DNA of 34,252 nt from Gnetum montanum (GCA_015680685.1 MNCI01025442.1:599371-633622), one strand, 5' to 3'. Positions 21,376 through 31,712 are shown, counted from the stretch's first letter. A program made the numbers and translations. Notes: a model not told the origin generated them from the sequence alone.

Positions 21376-21430
21376 ACGTCATTTGAAAAGCTCGGCGCCG
21401 CCGTAGTTTTCTTTTAGAGCTAAGCTTCAT
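21341..21430 (-). other. Short GC-rich segment with a basic mini-frame
   Basis: In an otherwise AT-rich region, the minus strand carries an ATG at about 21430 followed by KLSSKRKLRRRRAFQMTS and a stop after 29 codons. AAAAATTAG just upstream could act as a splice acceptor. It may be a small coding exon or chance. Confidence 0.15.
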
Positions 21431-21581
21431 CCCGACGTTCTAATTTTTGCTTTGGCATTTCGGAAAAAATTGAAATGAAAATTATTTCACAGAAGTTATA
21501 CAAATACAAAGAATAACAACACTACAAATAGGGATTTCAAATGGATTTCCATGGTTTAGATTGGATCAGCTTATCATCGCT

Positions 21582-22895
21582 GGGCTCAGAATGTCGGTTT
21601 TTTTTTTCTTCTTTTTTTGATGATGAATTATGTAACCATATCATCATACCCCAATTTCAAAGTCTTTTTTAAAGAAACAGAGAACGTAAGAATTACGGAG
21701 TAAAAGCTTTGGTTCCTGAAAGATCTCACTCACAGTTGCTTGCTTATAAAAATAAACAAAGAAACCAACCAGGGCAAAGAGAACAGCAACACCTAACTTT
21801 GATATAGTTAAATCCTCAGAGCTTAATCTGAACTGGCATTGTCCTTGGGCTTAGAATGTCGGCTCTGTGTTTGTGTTTTTTTTCTTTTTTCATCATCTTT
21901 GTTTTATGATGAGTTATGTAACAATATCATTGTAGCCCAATTTCAAATTCTTTTTTACAAAACTGAGAAGGCAAAACTATGGAGTAAAAGCCTTAGTTCA
22001 TGAAAGATCTCACTCACAATTGCTTGCTTAGCAAAATAAATAAAGAAACCAACCAGGGCAAAGAAAACAGCAACACCTGACTTTGATATAGTTAAATCCT
22101 CAAAGTTTCATCGAAATTGGCATTGTCCTTGGGTTACTCTTTTTCTCTTTCTTCATCTTTATTTTATGATGAATTATGTAACCATATCATCATAGCCCAA
22201 TTTCAAATTCTTTTTGTACAAAACAGAGAAGGCAAGAACTATGGAGTAAAAGCCTTGGTTCATGAAAGATCTCACTCACAATTGCTTGCTTAGCAAAATA
22301 AACAAAGAAACCAACCAGCGCAAAGAAAACAGCAACACCTGACTTTGATATAGTTAAATCCTCAAAGGTTAATCGGAATTGGCATTGTCCTTGGGCTCAG
22401 AATATTGCTCTCTTTTTTTTCATCATCTTTATTTTAGGATGAATTATGTAACCATATCATCATAGCCCAATTTTAAAGTCTTTTTGTACAAAAGGGAGAA
22501 GGCAAGAACTACAGAGTAAAAACCTTGGTTCCCCAAAGATCTCACTCACAATTGCTTGCTTAGCAAAATAAACAAAGAAACTTACTTAGCAAAATAAACA
22601 AAAAAACCAACAAGGGCAAAGAAAACAGCAACACTTAACTTCGATATAGTTAAATCGACAGGTTAATCCCGCATTGTCTTGGGCTCACATTGTGCCTCTT
22701 TCATCATCATCATTATTTTATAATGAATTATGTAACCATATCATCATAGCCCAATTTCAAATTCTTTTTGTACAAAACGGAGAAGGCAAGAACTATGGAG
22801 TGAAAGCCTTGGTTCTGAAAGATCTCACTCACAATTGCTTGCTTAGCAAAATAAAGGAGAAACCAACCACGGCAACACCTGACTTTGATTTCATC
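21582..22895. repeat. Five-unit tandem array, period 262-288 bp
   Basis: Units start with GGGCT(C/T)AGAAT-like sequence at about 21582, 21847, 22131, 22393 and 22681. Each unit contains GAATTATGTAACCATATCAT, CCCAATTTCAAA, AAAGATCTCACTCACA, TTGCTTGCTTAGCAAAATAA and GACTTTGATATAGTTAAATC. A partial further copy, ATTGGGCTCAGATTG, occurs near 23294. Units are clearly diverged. No protein frame runs through the units, so it is a non-coding satellite-like or intronic repeat. Confidence 0.88.
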
Positions 22896-22960
22896 ATTTT
22901 TTTTAATGAAACATTATATTTTGTATCATCATCACCCAGATAAATGAAATAAATCTTCTG

Positions 22961-23870
22961 CCATTTTCAAATGAAACTTCTCCTTACTAGTTGCAAATGC
23001 TAAAGAATTACGATGACAGATACCAAAGCTCAAAGGAAACAAGAAAGAAACACGGTCAAAGATATCAGAAGTGCAACTATAAATTCCCTTTTGGCTTAAA
23101 ATTAGCCTTGATAACTGAATCCAATTAAACTGAAACACTTAAAAATTTTGGATCAAAGAATCAAACCTTTAGGAATTGAGCTTCCATGTTAAAATCAAGA
23201 CAAATTCTTCTCACAAAAGGCTTTAAAATACTCGAGGAGTACTTTTAGAACTCAAAATGAACTAGCCGTCGAATCTGAATTAGCCTTGTATTATTGGGCT
23301 CAGATTGACTGAAGAGTTTCATATTTTTGTTTAATAAAACATTATATTTTGCATTCAAAGCCTTTTTGATAGAAAATGAACAAACCCGTAAAAACATGAC
23401 ACAGCAGGTATATGAAATCTAGAATATACCATGAAAATAAAGCCTCAACTTTACCTATTGAAACATCTCACTAACGCTGAGCTTAGCTTGCTTAACAAAC
23501 TAAACCAACCAACGAACACAGAACTGAACTAAACGTTACTTTCCATTTCCAAATGGAACAAGTCAGAGAACTAAAATTTCCGCCATCTTCAAATGAAACT
23601 TCTCCTTACTAGCTGCAAATGCTAAAGCATTACGATGAAAGATACCAAGCGCAAAGGAAACACGATCACAGAAATGCAGCTATAAATTCCGTTTTGGTTT
23701 AAAATTACCCCTGATTCATAACTGAATCTGAAAGAATGAACGAAACAATGTCAAAAGCTTAAAATTTCTGATCAAATAATTGAACCTTTAGGAATTGAGC
23801 TTCCATTCTAAAATCAAGACAAATTCTTCTTTAAAATGCTAGAGAAATACTTTTGGAACTCAAAATGAAC
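22961..23870. repeat. Direct duplication, about 300 bp, offset 622 bp
   Basis: 22961-23272 and 23583-23870 share CCAT(T/C)TTCAAATGAAACTT, CAAATGCTAAAG, TTTAGGAATTGAGCTTCCAT and AAATCAAGACAAATTCTTCT in the same order. The intervening 310 bases are not repeated. Confidence 0.85.
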
Positions 23871-24280
23871 TATGTTTAGGAAGAAAAACAAGCAGCATGT
23901 ACATCATTCAGTAGAACATTATTCACTCCGAAATTCACAGAAATCCAGAACAACATTAGACTAAAATTTAAAGAAGAGGCCTAGACAAAGAAGCTTGTAA
24001 GCTAAAGCCAAAAACTAGAAGAGCGAACATTTCTATTTAAACGTTTTCACAGAGAGATTGCTCTGTAACAGATGAAATCAACTAATGCGTAGGAGAGGAG
24101 GGAGACAATATAAGGACTATAGTTTCCAATGCACGTCCGCAGGAATCCGGACAAATCGTTTAGTCCTTTCATGTAGATACCCGGACCGCGGCTCCAACTT
24201 GTACCGATCTTGTACACTGGCCTTGACGCGTCACAACTATCATCGGAATCGAATAATGGGAAATACCTTCCTTGCACGGA

Positions 24281-24342
24281 CATACTTCCCTTGCACGGAC
24301 GATTTTAACTTTTCGATGAATTTGGATACTTTCCCTTACATC
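24281..24342. repeat. Flanking repeat unit, left of copy D
   Basis: CATACTTCCCTTGCACGGAC and GATTTTAACTTTT here correspond to CATACTTCCTTTACATGGAC and GATTTTAACATTTT right after the other LTR (31141-31190). Removing copy D places the two units about 64 bp apart in tandem. Confidence 0.7.
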
Positions 24343-24347
24343 GGCAT
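24343..24347. repeat. Target-site duplication, left (copy D)
   Basis: GGCAT directly before LTR tip TGTGAGAGAGG; the same five bases follow the 3' LTR at 31139-31143. Confidence 0.92.
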
Positions 24348-24903
24348 TGTGAGAGAGGTAGTAGGGTTGGTGGTGGCCTGCTACCTCCTCCACGGTTTAG
24401 GGGCCATGGGGGCACAAGGGGTCCTCCGCTTGTTGTGTCTTCGGAACCATACTAGCATGGCAGTTCCATGCATTAGTAAGAGGAGGCTACAACCTACCTC
24501 ATTACCTCACTCGGTAAGACCTTGCCTAGAAGGGTTACGTAGTTCAACTCTGTGTTGGGGTGTTTTTACTGGGTGTGTCATGAGACATGCTATGGGATGT
24601 TGTGTGTACTCCTTGGAGCGCGACACCAACTACTAGCAAGTGGTGATGAATCTGGAGGGTTCAGCTGGTAGTCCCTATGCTGTCCACGTGAGTGGAGCAA
24701 GGGAGTGCTATCTAGCTTGTTAGCGTATTACGAATATTGTTTATGAAACACCGCTTAGGAGACATGCTAACACTAACACATTGTTTTTTGGCATGTGTTT
24801 CAAGATTGTTGATTGCTGAGGTGTATTCCTCTTGAGTTTTCTCTCGATTCAGAATCTTCTTGGGAAACTCTTAGGGTACGTACTGAGGGACAACGTTGTT
24901 ACA
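24348..24903 (+). repeat. 5' LTR of copy D (556 bp)
   Basis: Starts TGTGAGAGAGG and ends CAACGTTGTTACA, with the TG...CA tips usual for LTRs. The 3' LTR at 30577-31138 matches along its whole length, apart from small indels near positions 24400 and 24870. Confidence 0.95.
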
Positions 24904-24905
24904 AA

Positions 24906-24918
24906 TGGTATCAGAGCC
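24906..24918 (+). promoter_or_regulatory. Primer binding site, initiator tRNA-Met type
   Basis: TGGTATCAGAGCC begins two bases after the 5' LTR. This is the complement of the plant initiator tRNA-Met 3' end, the usual primer of chromoviruses and many copia elements. Confidence 0.92.
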
Positions 24919-25057
24919 TCACAGTTTCAGTTATTGGTAAAACTTTCTCACTAAGTAGGTGCGAGGGTTTGTGGTTTGTGAGGTTTCGATTTTCAACTTC
25001 TGCTAGCCACTCTCCCTTTAAGGGTGGCCTTGTGCTAAAGCTGTCTCTTTGGTAAAC

Positions 25058-26164
25058 ATGGAGCCTGGTGGATCGAGTGACATGGCTGATGTTCAAGCAA
25101 ATCTAGAAATTGAGGCCAAGGTAGAGCTTGGTCAAGATGAGAATAAGTTTCAAACGTTAAGGGATCATGTCAAGGCAATTGATGAGGCCTTAGCCTATCT
25201 TGGTCCAGAAAACGCGGATGCAATCCATCACATTCTTAAAGATGTTGACTTGCCACAAGAAAAGATGGATCTTCTTTCCAAGGACAGGGTGAAATTGGCA
25301 GAGGCTAAGGTTTCAATCTTGGAAGGTTGTCTGAATCGCATGATCAACCTCTACAAGGATCTATTCGAATCCTTAGAAGAGGCACAAACAAAAGCATCCT
25401 TAGTTGAGGACCTAGTTGGTCGGGTGAAAGTTCTGGAGGATGCCTTGGTCGGGGTAAATCAAGAACTATCTGATTTGAAAATTGAAAACGCCATCCTGAA
25501 ATCCTCCTTAGCAAGGCGCTTGGCAAATGAGCTAGTAGCGACAGCCCGTATCAAAGCTAGAGAATTGAGTTCTTATGATGGTGAGAGAAATGATGCTAAA
25601 ATTGATGCCTTCCTCCATGATGTGGAGATGTACCTAAATACCGGGGGTGTTCCTGCAACTCAAAAGGTCTTCACAGCATCACAATTTCTCATAGGAAGTG
25701 CTAAGCTATGGTGGCTTAATCTCCTTTGTGCCCAAGAAAAGGGCACCATGACAGAAAAGATTGAGACATGGGACAACTTTAAGGCTGCATTGATAAAAAA
25801 GTTCTGTCCTGAGAACTCTAAATGGGTCGCTAGAACCAAGCTAGAGACCCTAAAACATTCAGGGAAGCTTGAGGATTATATCAATAGCTTCCAAGAACTC
25901 ATGTTGTTGATTCCTGATATGGGAGATTGGGATCGTTTCTTCAAGTTTGTAAATGGGCTACAACCATGGGCGCAGATGGAGTTGCGTCGAAGAGGCATTG
26001 ACTCCCTCACAGAGGCTATTGTGGCTGCTGGCATTTTTCTGGACTTCAAGGCAATGAATCCAGATAAGGGCAAGCCTGGGAAGGGTAAGCATGTCACGCC
26101 CTCCCACTCTCAGAGAACAGATATAGGTTCCATCAAAGGTGGAAATACATTCAGATTAGTTTAG
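25058..26164 (+). CDS. gag, 368 codons, open (copy D)
   Basis: I start at the ATG at 25058, 140 bases after the PBS. Residues about 20-150 are rich in Leu/Glu/Lys with heptad character (LVGRVKVLEDALVGVNQELS) and probably form a coiled coil. Residues about 165-330 are the retrotransposon gag domain, with SSYDGERNDAKIDAFL, LWWLNLLCAQEKG, TWDNFKAALIKKFCP and FVNGLQPWAQMELRRRG. Gag would assemble the particle. The frame ends at a TAG (26162) that is probably a mutated CAG, since the same frame continues into the zinc knuckle and protease. It is the only long domain besides RT without an internal stop. Confidence 0.88.
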   Translation: MEPGGSSDMADVQANLEIEAKVELGQDENKFQTLRDHVKAIDEALAYLGPENADAIHHILKDVDLPQEKMDLLSKDRVKLAEAKVSILEGCLNRMINLYKDLFESLEEAQTKASLVEDLVGRVKVLEDALVGVNQELSDLKIENAILKSSLARRLANELVATARIKARELSSYDGERNDAKIDAFLHDVEMYLNTGGVPATQKVFTASQFLIGSAKLWWLNLLCAQEKGTMTEKIETWDNFKAALIKKFCPENSKWVARTKLETLKHSGKLEDYINSFQELMLLIPDMGDWDRFFKFVNGLQPWAQMELRRRGIDSLTEAIVAAGIFLDFKAMNPDKGKPGKGKHVTPSHSQRTDIGSIKGGNTFRLV

Positions 26165-26956
26165 CAAGGTAGTCATCCAATGGGCAGTCCTCTAGGGAAC
26201 CAAGGCTCTCAACGAAAACATAAGGATACAAGTAGCAAGTGGAAACTTGGGGCCAAGAAGAAGTAGTTTATGGGAGGTGCCTTTAAGGGGCCAATTCAAT
26301 GCTTCTTGTGTCGTGGAAATCACTTGGCAAGAAATTTTTCCATGAGTTCAGGAAGGACTGAGAATAAGCAAGGGCCAGCTCTAGGGAAACATTTGATGGC
26401 ACTTGATTATTGCCCTGACCCATGCTTTCATATCATTGATGGAAGCACATCGGGGGAATAGCGGAGGCTAGCGGTGATGATGGAGTTGTCAGACATTGTT
26501 ACATAGAGATCAGGAGTTGGAAACTCCCAGAATACTAATCTTGATACTTTACATTAGGTTCAATTGGCCCCAATCACTGTGAGCTCAAGTAAGCTAAGTG
26601 CCCTCATTGATAATGGGGCCAGTCATAATTACATGGTTCCAACCATGGTGAAAGAATTGCAGCTAAAGATGGAACCCGTCCAAGCCTCCTGCAAGCTAGC
26701 CAAGTTTAGGTCCCTTTGGTGCATCGAGGTGTGTCGTGGTGTCCCTGTTCAAGTGGGCTCATGGCAAGGAGTGCTAGACTTTTCAATTCTAGATATGGAC
26801 TCCTTTCAGGTTATTTTGGGGCAAGAATTTTTATGCAAGGCCAAAGTTTTCATGGCCCCACATCTGGACCTAATTTTTATTTTGCATGAAAGCTCTCCAT
26901 GCCTAGTTCAAACTCATGGAGCACAGATGGGAAAGTATGAGAGCTCTAGCCCCTAG
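26165..26956 (+). pseudogene. Zinc knuckle and aspartic protease (copy D), broken
   Basis: Same frame as gag, with TAG stops at 26264, 26459, 26504, 26555 and 26954. The zinc knuckle CFLCRGNHLARNF (about 26291-26329) has Phe where the last Cys of the CCHC-type motif should be, so zinc binding is probably lost. The protease active site is ALIDNGASHNYM (about 26600-26635); the usual form is DTGAS, so the Thr next to the catalytic Asp is replaced by Asn. ILDMDSFQVILGQEF (about 26790-26835) is the second conserved protease block. It links gag to RT in the polyprotein. Confidence 0.85.
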
Positions 26957-28504
26957 ATTGTGTCACCAATGGTGATGAAACACTTGGCCAGGGACCCTAC
27001 CAAAAAATTTCTACTAGCTATGGAAATGGGTGATCCTTCTAAGGCTTGTGGATCCCAAACTCATGTTGACCCATGCATAGCACAGGTGCTAGATAAGTTT
27101 AAAGATGTGATGCCACCTGAACTACCTGGTAGTTTACCACCTCAGAGAGCTATGGATCATAAAATCGAATTGCAGCCTGGTACTGATCCTCCTATCCAAA
27201 GGCCATACCGCTTAATAGGACCAGAATTGGGGGAATTGAAAAGGCAGCTTGAAGGTTTAATGTTCAAGGAATACATTCATCCCTCAAAATCCCCTTATGA
27301 GGCATCGGTGCTGTTTGTCACCAAGGAGGACGGAACGCTATGGCTCTGTTGTGATTATAAACTACTGAATAAACATACCATCAAGAACAAGTACCTAGCA
27401 CTACTCATTTCTGACTTGTTCGATCAATTGGCATGGGCTCGATATTTTACCCGACTAGACCTCAGACAAGGGCACTACCAGGTTCGCATTGTAGAAGGGG
27501 ACGAAGCAAAAACTTCATATGTAACTCAATATGGGTCATATGAATGGACTGTAATGTCCTTCGGGCTTTGCAATGCACCAGCTACATTTTGTACCTTGAT
27601 GAATGAGATATTTCGACCCTTCCTGGATAAATTTGTGGTCGTCTATCTTGATGAAATCTTGATATATAGACAGACCATGGAGGAACATGCCCTCCATTTG
27701 CAGATGGTCCTTGAGAAGCTACGAGAAAATCGGATGTATATTAAGAAAGCAAAATGTGAATTCTGCTGCTCAGAGCTAAAATTTTTGGGGCATCTCATGG
27801 GATATGGGTAGGTAAAGCCAAATCTAAAGAAGGTAGAGGTTGTGTGCCAATGGCTTTCTCCCACTAATGTGCATGAGGTCAGACAATTCATGGGGTTAGC
27901 TAGCTTCTATCGGAAATTCATTAAAAATTTCTCAAGAATCACTGCTCCTCTGACCAATTTGCAAAAGAAAGAAGTGACATGGCAGTGGGACTCAAATTGT
28001 CAGCAAACCTTCGAGAAGATCAAAGAGGCTTTAACCTCCCATCTAGTGTTGGCATTGCTTGATTTCTTAAAACCTTTTGAGGTTCATACAGATGCCAATG
28101 AGAATGCAATTGGGGATGTCTTGCTACAGGAAGGTCATCCTATTGCTTATGAGAGCCAGAAGCTAAATCAAGTAGAGCAGAGGTGGCTAGTCTATGAAAA
28201 GGAAACATTCGCTATTGTCCATTGCTTAAGAGCATGAAGACACTACTTGTTGGGGAGTTGTGTCCTTGTAAAGATGGATACTCTGGCCACTAGCTACTTG
28301 ATAAATCAAATGAAGCTAAGGCCTAAACAGGCTTTATGGTTGGCCATGTTGTCCGAATTTGATTTGCAATTAACTTACCATCCTAGAAAGGAGAACGTGG
28401 TGCCAGATGCATTGAGTCGCCGTCCTCAACTTGCCTCTCAGCTCTTTTCCATCATTGGGCCACAAACTTCACACATTCAATGTGATGAAGTGTTGTTGGC
28501 TTGA
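26957..28504 (+). pseudogene. Reverse transcriptase-RNase H (copy D), broken
   Basis: RT reads open from 26957 to 27808: LPPQRAMDHKIELQPG, KEYIHPSKSPYEASVLFV, CCDYKLLNKHTIKNKY, TRLDLRQGHYQVRI with the first catalytic Asp, FGLCNAPATF, then YLDEILIY (about 27643-27666), where the second Asp of the usual YLDD/YVDD motif is Glu. FLGHLMGYG, a TAG (27809) and ASFYRKFIKNFS follow. RNase H carries VHTDAN, YEKETFAI, MDTLATSY and PDALSRR, so its four acidic residues are kept. TGA stops at 28235 and 28502 replace probable TGG codons. Confidence 0.92.
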
Positions 28505-29971
28505 ATTCAAGATGGTTTGAAAAGGGATCCCCATATCATTGATTTAATGAAGCTGATAGAAACTGGGCAAGCACCACAGTTCAAAATGAGGGATGGACTA
28601 CTTTGGTTTCGGGATAATCGAATATGCATTCTGAATTGGGATGGCCTACATAAGGAGATAATCCCATAATGCCATGACACACAGTGGGTAGGGCACCCTG
28701 GACAGCAAAGGACCTTGGCTCTCATTGAGAGAACCTTCTTCTGGCCAAAAATGTATTGGGATGTGATTTCTTATATCCAGAAGTGTCTGGTGTGCCAGCA
28801 GGATAAGGGGTCTACGGAGCATCTAGATGGTCTTCTGCTACCCTTAGAAATCCTTCCATTTACATGGGCTACAGTGTCTATGGACTTCATCACGGGATTG
28901 CCAAATATTCAAGGCTTAAGTAGCATTATTGTTGTGGTGGAAAAATTCTCTAAATTTTCCATATTCATTCCCTGTCCATCACAGTGCTCAGCTGAGGATA
29001 TAGCAGCATACTATTTTGATAGGGTGGTTTGATATTTTGGGTTACCCAGAAGCATCATTTCAGACCAAGATCTGCACTTCACAAGTGCTTTCTGGTGAGC
29101 ACTATTTGGCATGATGGGTACCACCCTCAAATTGTCAACAAGGTTTCATCTGCAGACCAATGGATAGATAGAACGGATGAATCAGGTACTTGAAGAGTAC
29201 CTTCATCACTATGTTCGTAGTGACCAAAATAATTGGCCATTTCTCTTAGGAATTGCCCAGCTAAGTTATAACATCCAGAAGTCCTCAGCTACTGGGTTTT
29301 CTCCTATAGAACTGGTAATGGGAAGGTAGCCCATTACCCCTCATATGGTCTTCCCCTCATTGTAGGGTTGGCATCCCTCAGTAGATGAATTCTTGAAGAG
29401 GTGGTCTGAAAATGTTGATATAGCAAAGTATCATCTGAAGAGGGTAGTGCAATGAATGAAAAAGTATACTAATCGAAAATGCTAGCCGTGTGAATTCAAT
29501 GTGGGAGATTGGGTCCTCTTGAAGTTGGACCCACGTCAATTTAAACCGAAATAGGGAACTACCTTCAAGCTGATGAGGTAGTATGATGGTCCCTTCTGGA
29601 TCATCGATAAAATTAACCCTATGACATATAAGCTTCAGCTACAGATCAATATGGACTGAGTCCATCCAGTTTTTTATGTCAGCATGCTGAAGCCATTGCC
29701 GGATGGGTTTCTATATCTGGAGAGAAGCCTCTTGATCAGAGAGCGACCTTGTATACAATCTATACAAGGAAAGAAAGAAGATTGCATCAAGGACTTCCAG
29801 ACCACTGGCCATGGGGCAGATTTGAAAGTGGAATTCCTTGTCCACTGGAAACATCGTCCTAACTTAGACGATAGCTGGGAACCACTAGAGCGCTTGTGGT
29901 CCCAGGAAAACTTGATCTTGGACTTCTGTAGGGAGCAAGCAACTGACCCCCCACCTTGGCTACTCCGATGA
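28505..29971 (+). pseudogene. Integrase with C-terminal chromodomain (copy D), broken
   Basis: Order: HHCC zinc finger (CHDTQWVGHPG..., CLVCQQ, about 28670-28805), then the catalytic core with VSMDFITGLP (first Asp), ISDQDLHFTSAFW (second Asp) and IERMNQ, whose Glu lies 35 residues after the second Asp. A GPY/F-like region follows (YDGPFWIIDKI) and HPVFYVSMLKP. The chromodomain is at about 29819-29930: VEFLVHWKHRPNLDDSWEPLE, with the aromatic/Trp-Glu-Pro pattern. Chromodomains direct integration towards histone-marked chromatin. Twelve of the 20 in-frame stops fall here, several at positions where Gln (CAG) is conserved. The natural end is the TGA at 29969. Confidence 0.92.
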
Positions 29972-30560
29972 TGAATGGAGAAACCTCCCATGTGAAAAAA
30001 AAATCGAAAGAGGCATGAAATGTAGTGCCTTATAGGATTCGAGAGAAAATTCCTATGGGAGTCAGCCTCAAACAGGGGAGGAAGGTGCCTAGAGCCATTC
30101 AAAGTGCTCTATAGGCGATAAGGCTTAAGATTCAAAGAGTGTTGAACTTAAAACCCCTAGATCTTTGGATCAAATGAGTTAGGAAATGCCTTGTAACTCA
30201 TGGATGCCTAGGTCGGTGTGTTCTATCATGTTGCAATGATAGACCACTTGATGTCCTCCCATAGCCTAGCATTTTAGGCCAGGTATGGAAGGATGGATAG
30301 TCCAAGTCTTGAGGGGTGATGCTCTTGACTTGGGTGTTAGATGCTAGGATGAGTCTGGATCCTAGGAAGATAGTTGAGTTCAATGAAAATGCTTTACGGC
30401 CTTATTCCCTAGCAGTTGGACCTTCCAGAACCAAAGATCCCTTCGAATTTGACTTAGAATAGCATGGGCATACTTCCCTGGAATTGATGGAATCCTCCCT
30501 TGGTTTTGATGTTGCAGCCTCGTGGGTTACCTAGGCCATGCTCCGATGTCATCGCTCATT
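29972..30560 (+). other. 3' untranslated region of copy D, no gene
   Basis: Nearly 600 bases between the end of pol and the PPT. No frame with recognisable content; it includes an A-run at 29995-30003. Confidence 0.6.
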
Positions 30561-30576
30561 TTAAGCAGGGGAGAAT
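30561..30576 (+). promoter_or_regulatory. Polypurine tract of copy D
   Basis: TTAAGCAGGGGAGAAT ends exactly where the 3' LTR tip TGTGAGAGAGG begins. It is purine-rich and correctly placed for plus-strand priming. Confidence 0.88.
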
Positions 30577-31138
30577 TGTGAGAGAGGTAGCAAGGTTGGT
30601 GGTGGCCTACTACCTCCCCCATGGTTCAGGGGCCGTGGGGCACAAGGGATCCTCTGCTCCTTGTGTCTTCGAAACCATACTGGCATGGTAGTTACATGCA
30701 TTAGTAAGAGGAGGCTACAACCTACCTCATTACCCCACTCAGTAGGACCTTGCCTGGGAGGGTTGTGTAGTTCAACTCTGCGTTGGGGTGTTTTTACCGA
30801 GTGTGTCATGGGATGTGCTATGGGATGTTGTGTGTGCTCCTTAGAGCTCGACATCAACTACCAGCACGCGGTGATGAATCTGGAGGGTTCAGCTGGTAGT
30901 CCCTATGGTGTCCACGTGAGTGGAGCAGGGGAGTGCTATCTAGCTTGTTAGCATATTATGAATATTGTTTATGAAACACCGCTCAGGAGACATGCTAACA
31001 CTAAAATATTGTATGTTGGCATGTGTTTCAGGATTGTTGATTCTAAGGCATATTCCTTTTGAGTTTTGTCCTGATTCAGAATCTTCTTGGGAAACTCTTG
31101 GGATGCCGAACAACATATTGAGGGACAACGTTGTTACA
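30577..31138 (+). repeat. 3' LTR of copy D (562 bp)
   Basis: Full-length partner of 24348-24903, starting TGTGAGAGAGG and ending GTTGTTACA. It is followed by the GGCAT duplication. Confidence 0.95.
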
Positions 31139-31143
31139 GGCAT
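31139..31143. repeat. Target-site duplication, right (copy D)
   Basis: GGCAT, identical to 24343-24347. Confidence 0.92.
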
Positions 31144-31289
31144 ACTTCCTTTACATGGACGATTTTAACATTTTAGATGACTTTGAACAGTGATGAACCA
31201 TAATTTCATAGGCATAAGTACTAAAATGTTTCTACTAATCAACAAACTTAGTATAGGAGCATGTATAAGCTTAAATTTAATAACAATGG
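31144..31289. other. Short host spacer between copies D and C
   Basis: About 150 AT-rich bases with no gene. The first 45 bases or so are the second unit of the repeat seen at 24281-24342. The last five bases (AATGG) are the candidate target duplication of copy C. Confidence 0.6.
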
Positions 31290-31712
31290 TGATGAGTGGC
31301 GAGGTACCCCTACACTCAACCATACGAAACGAGCGTAGCATGCATGATCCGGTTGAACTCCACAGACTAAATGCCAAAACGCCGCAAGGAACACTTGGGG
31401 TTAATTAGTCGTTGTCTTCCCAAGATTGCTTGTATGTGTCATGGTGTATGGTTAAGCAAGTCTGAGGTATATGATTTTTTTGCTATTTTACAAATTTATC
31501 TCCTATGCTAAGTGGTGAAGGGTTGAGAAACTAAAACTAACTCTAACTACAACACTAAGTCCTAGCATCAGCATCCGTTCCCACTTGCCGTACACACCCT
31601 GAACTGTGCAACTGTGGCTACCAAATGCTAATCGTTACTGGGATTACCACATGTAACGCACGTGCTCGAAGTGGTCGTACTGAGGCACTTAACTAACCTA
31701 AGTCTGACAAGC

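Larger units (their letters stand above)
20216..24280. other. Island without transposon proteins; possible host leader/intron sequence
   Basis: No gag or pol motif occurs here. On the minus strand the sequence from about 24110 has a TATA-like CTTATATTG and a TCTCCCTCCTCTCC pyrimidine patch. AT-rich sequence with in-frame stops follows, resembling a plant 5' leader with introns. Three separate tandem duplications lie inside (21131-21375, 21582-22895, 22961-23870). The only reading frame of note is at 20834-21124 (minus). Alternatively this is an old non-coding repeat cluster; I recognise no gene. Confidence 0.35.
24348..31138 (+). mobile_element. Chromovirus (Ty3/gypsy with chromodomain) copy D, structurally complete
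   Basis: A 6.8-kb element with LTRs of 556 and 562 bp, a perfect GGCAT duplication, an iMet-type PBS, one gag-pol frame from 25058 to 29971 and a PPT. Integrase is followed by a chromodomain, which defines chromoviruses. The coiled-coil gag and the RNase H motif ATSYL suggest a Galadriel/Reina-type clade, but I cannot settle that by eye. Aligning the LTRs by eye gives about 60 differences over 560 bases (10-11%), mostly transitions, so the insertion is old. Twenty premature stops make it non-autonomous. Confidence 0.95.

Noticed and set aside
22740-22970. A minus-strand protein beginning MAEDLF near 22970.
   Set aside because: On careful reading it stops after ten codons (MAEDLFHLSG), and the duplicated copy at 23583 is also closed.
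24085-24636. A 183-codon plus-strand frame across the left flank and 5' LTR of copy D.
   Set aside because: It crosses the integration boundary at 24348, and half of it is LTR sequence; no domain is recognisable.
25058-29971. Functional read-through of the many TAG codons to give an active polyprotein.
   Set aside because: Twenty stops, a changed zinc knuckle and the YLDE active site make activity implausible; decay explains the pattern.
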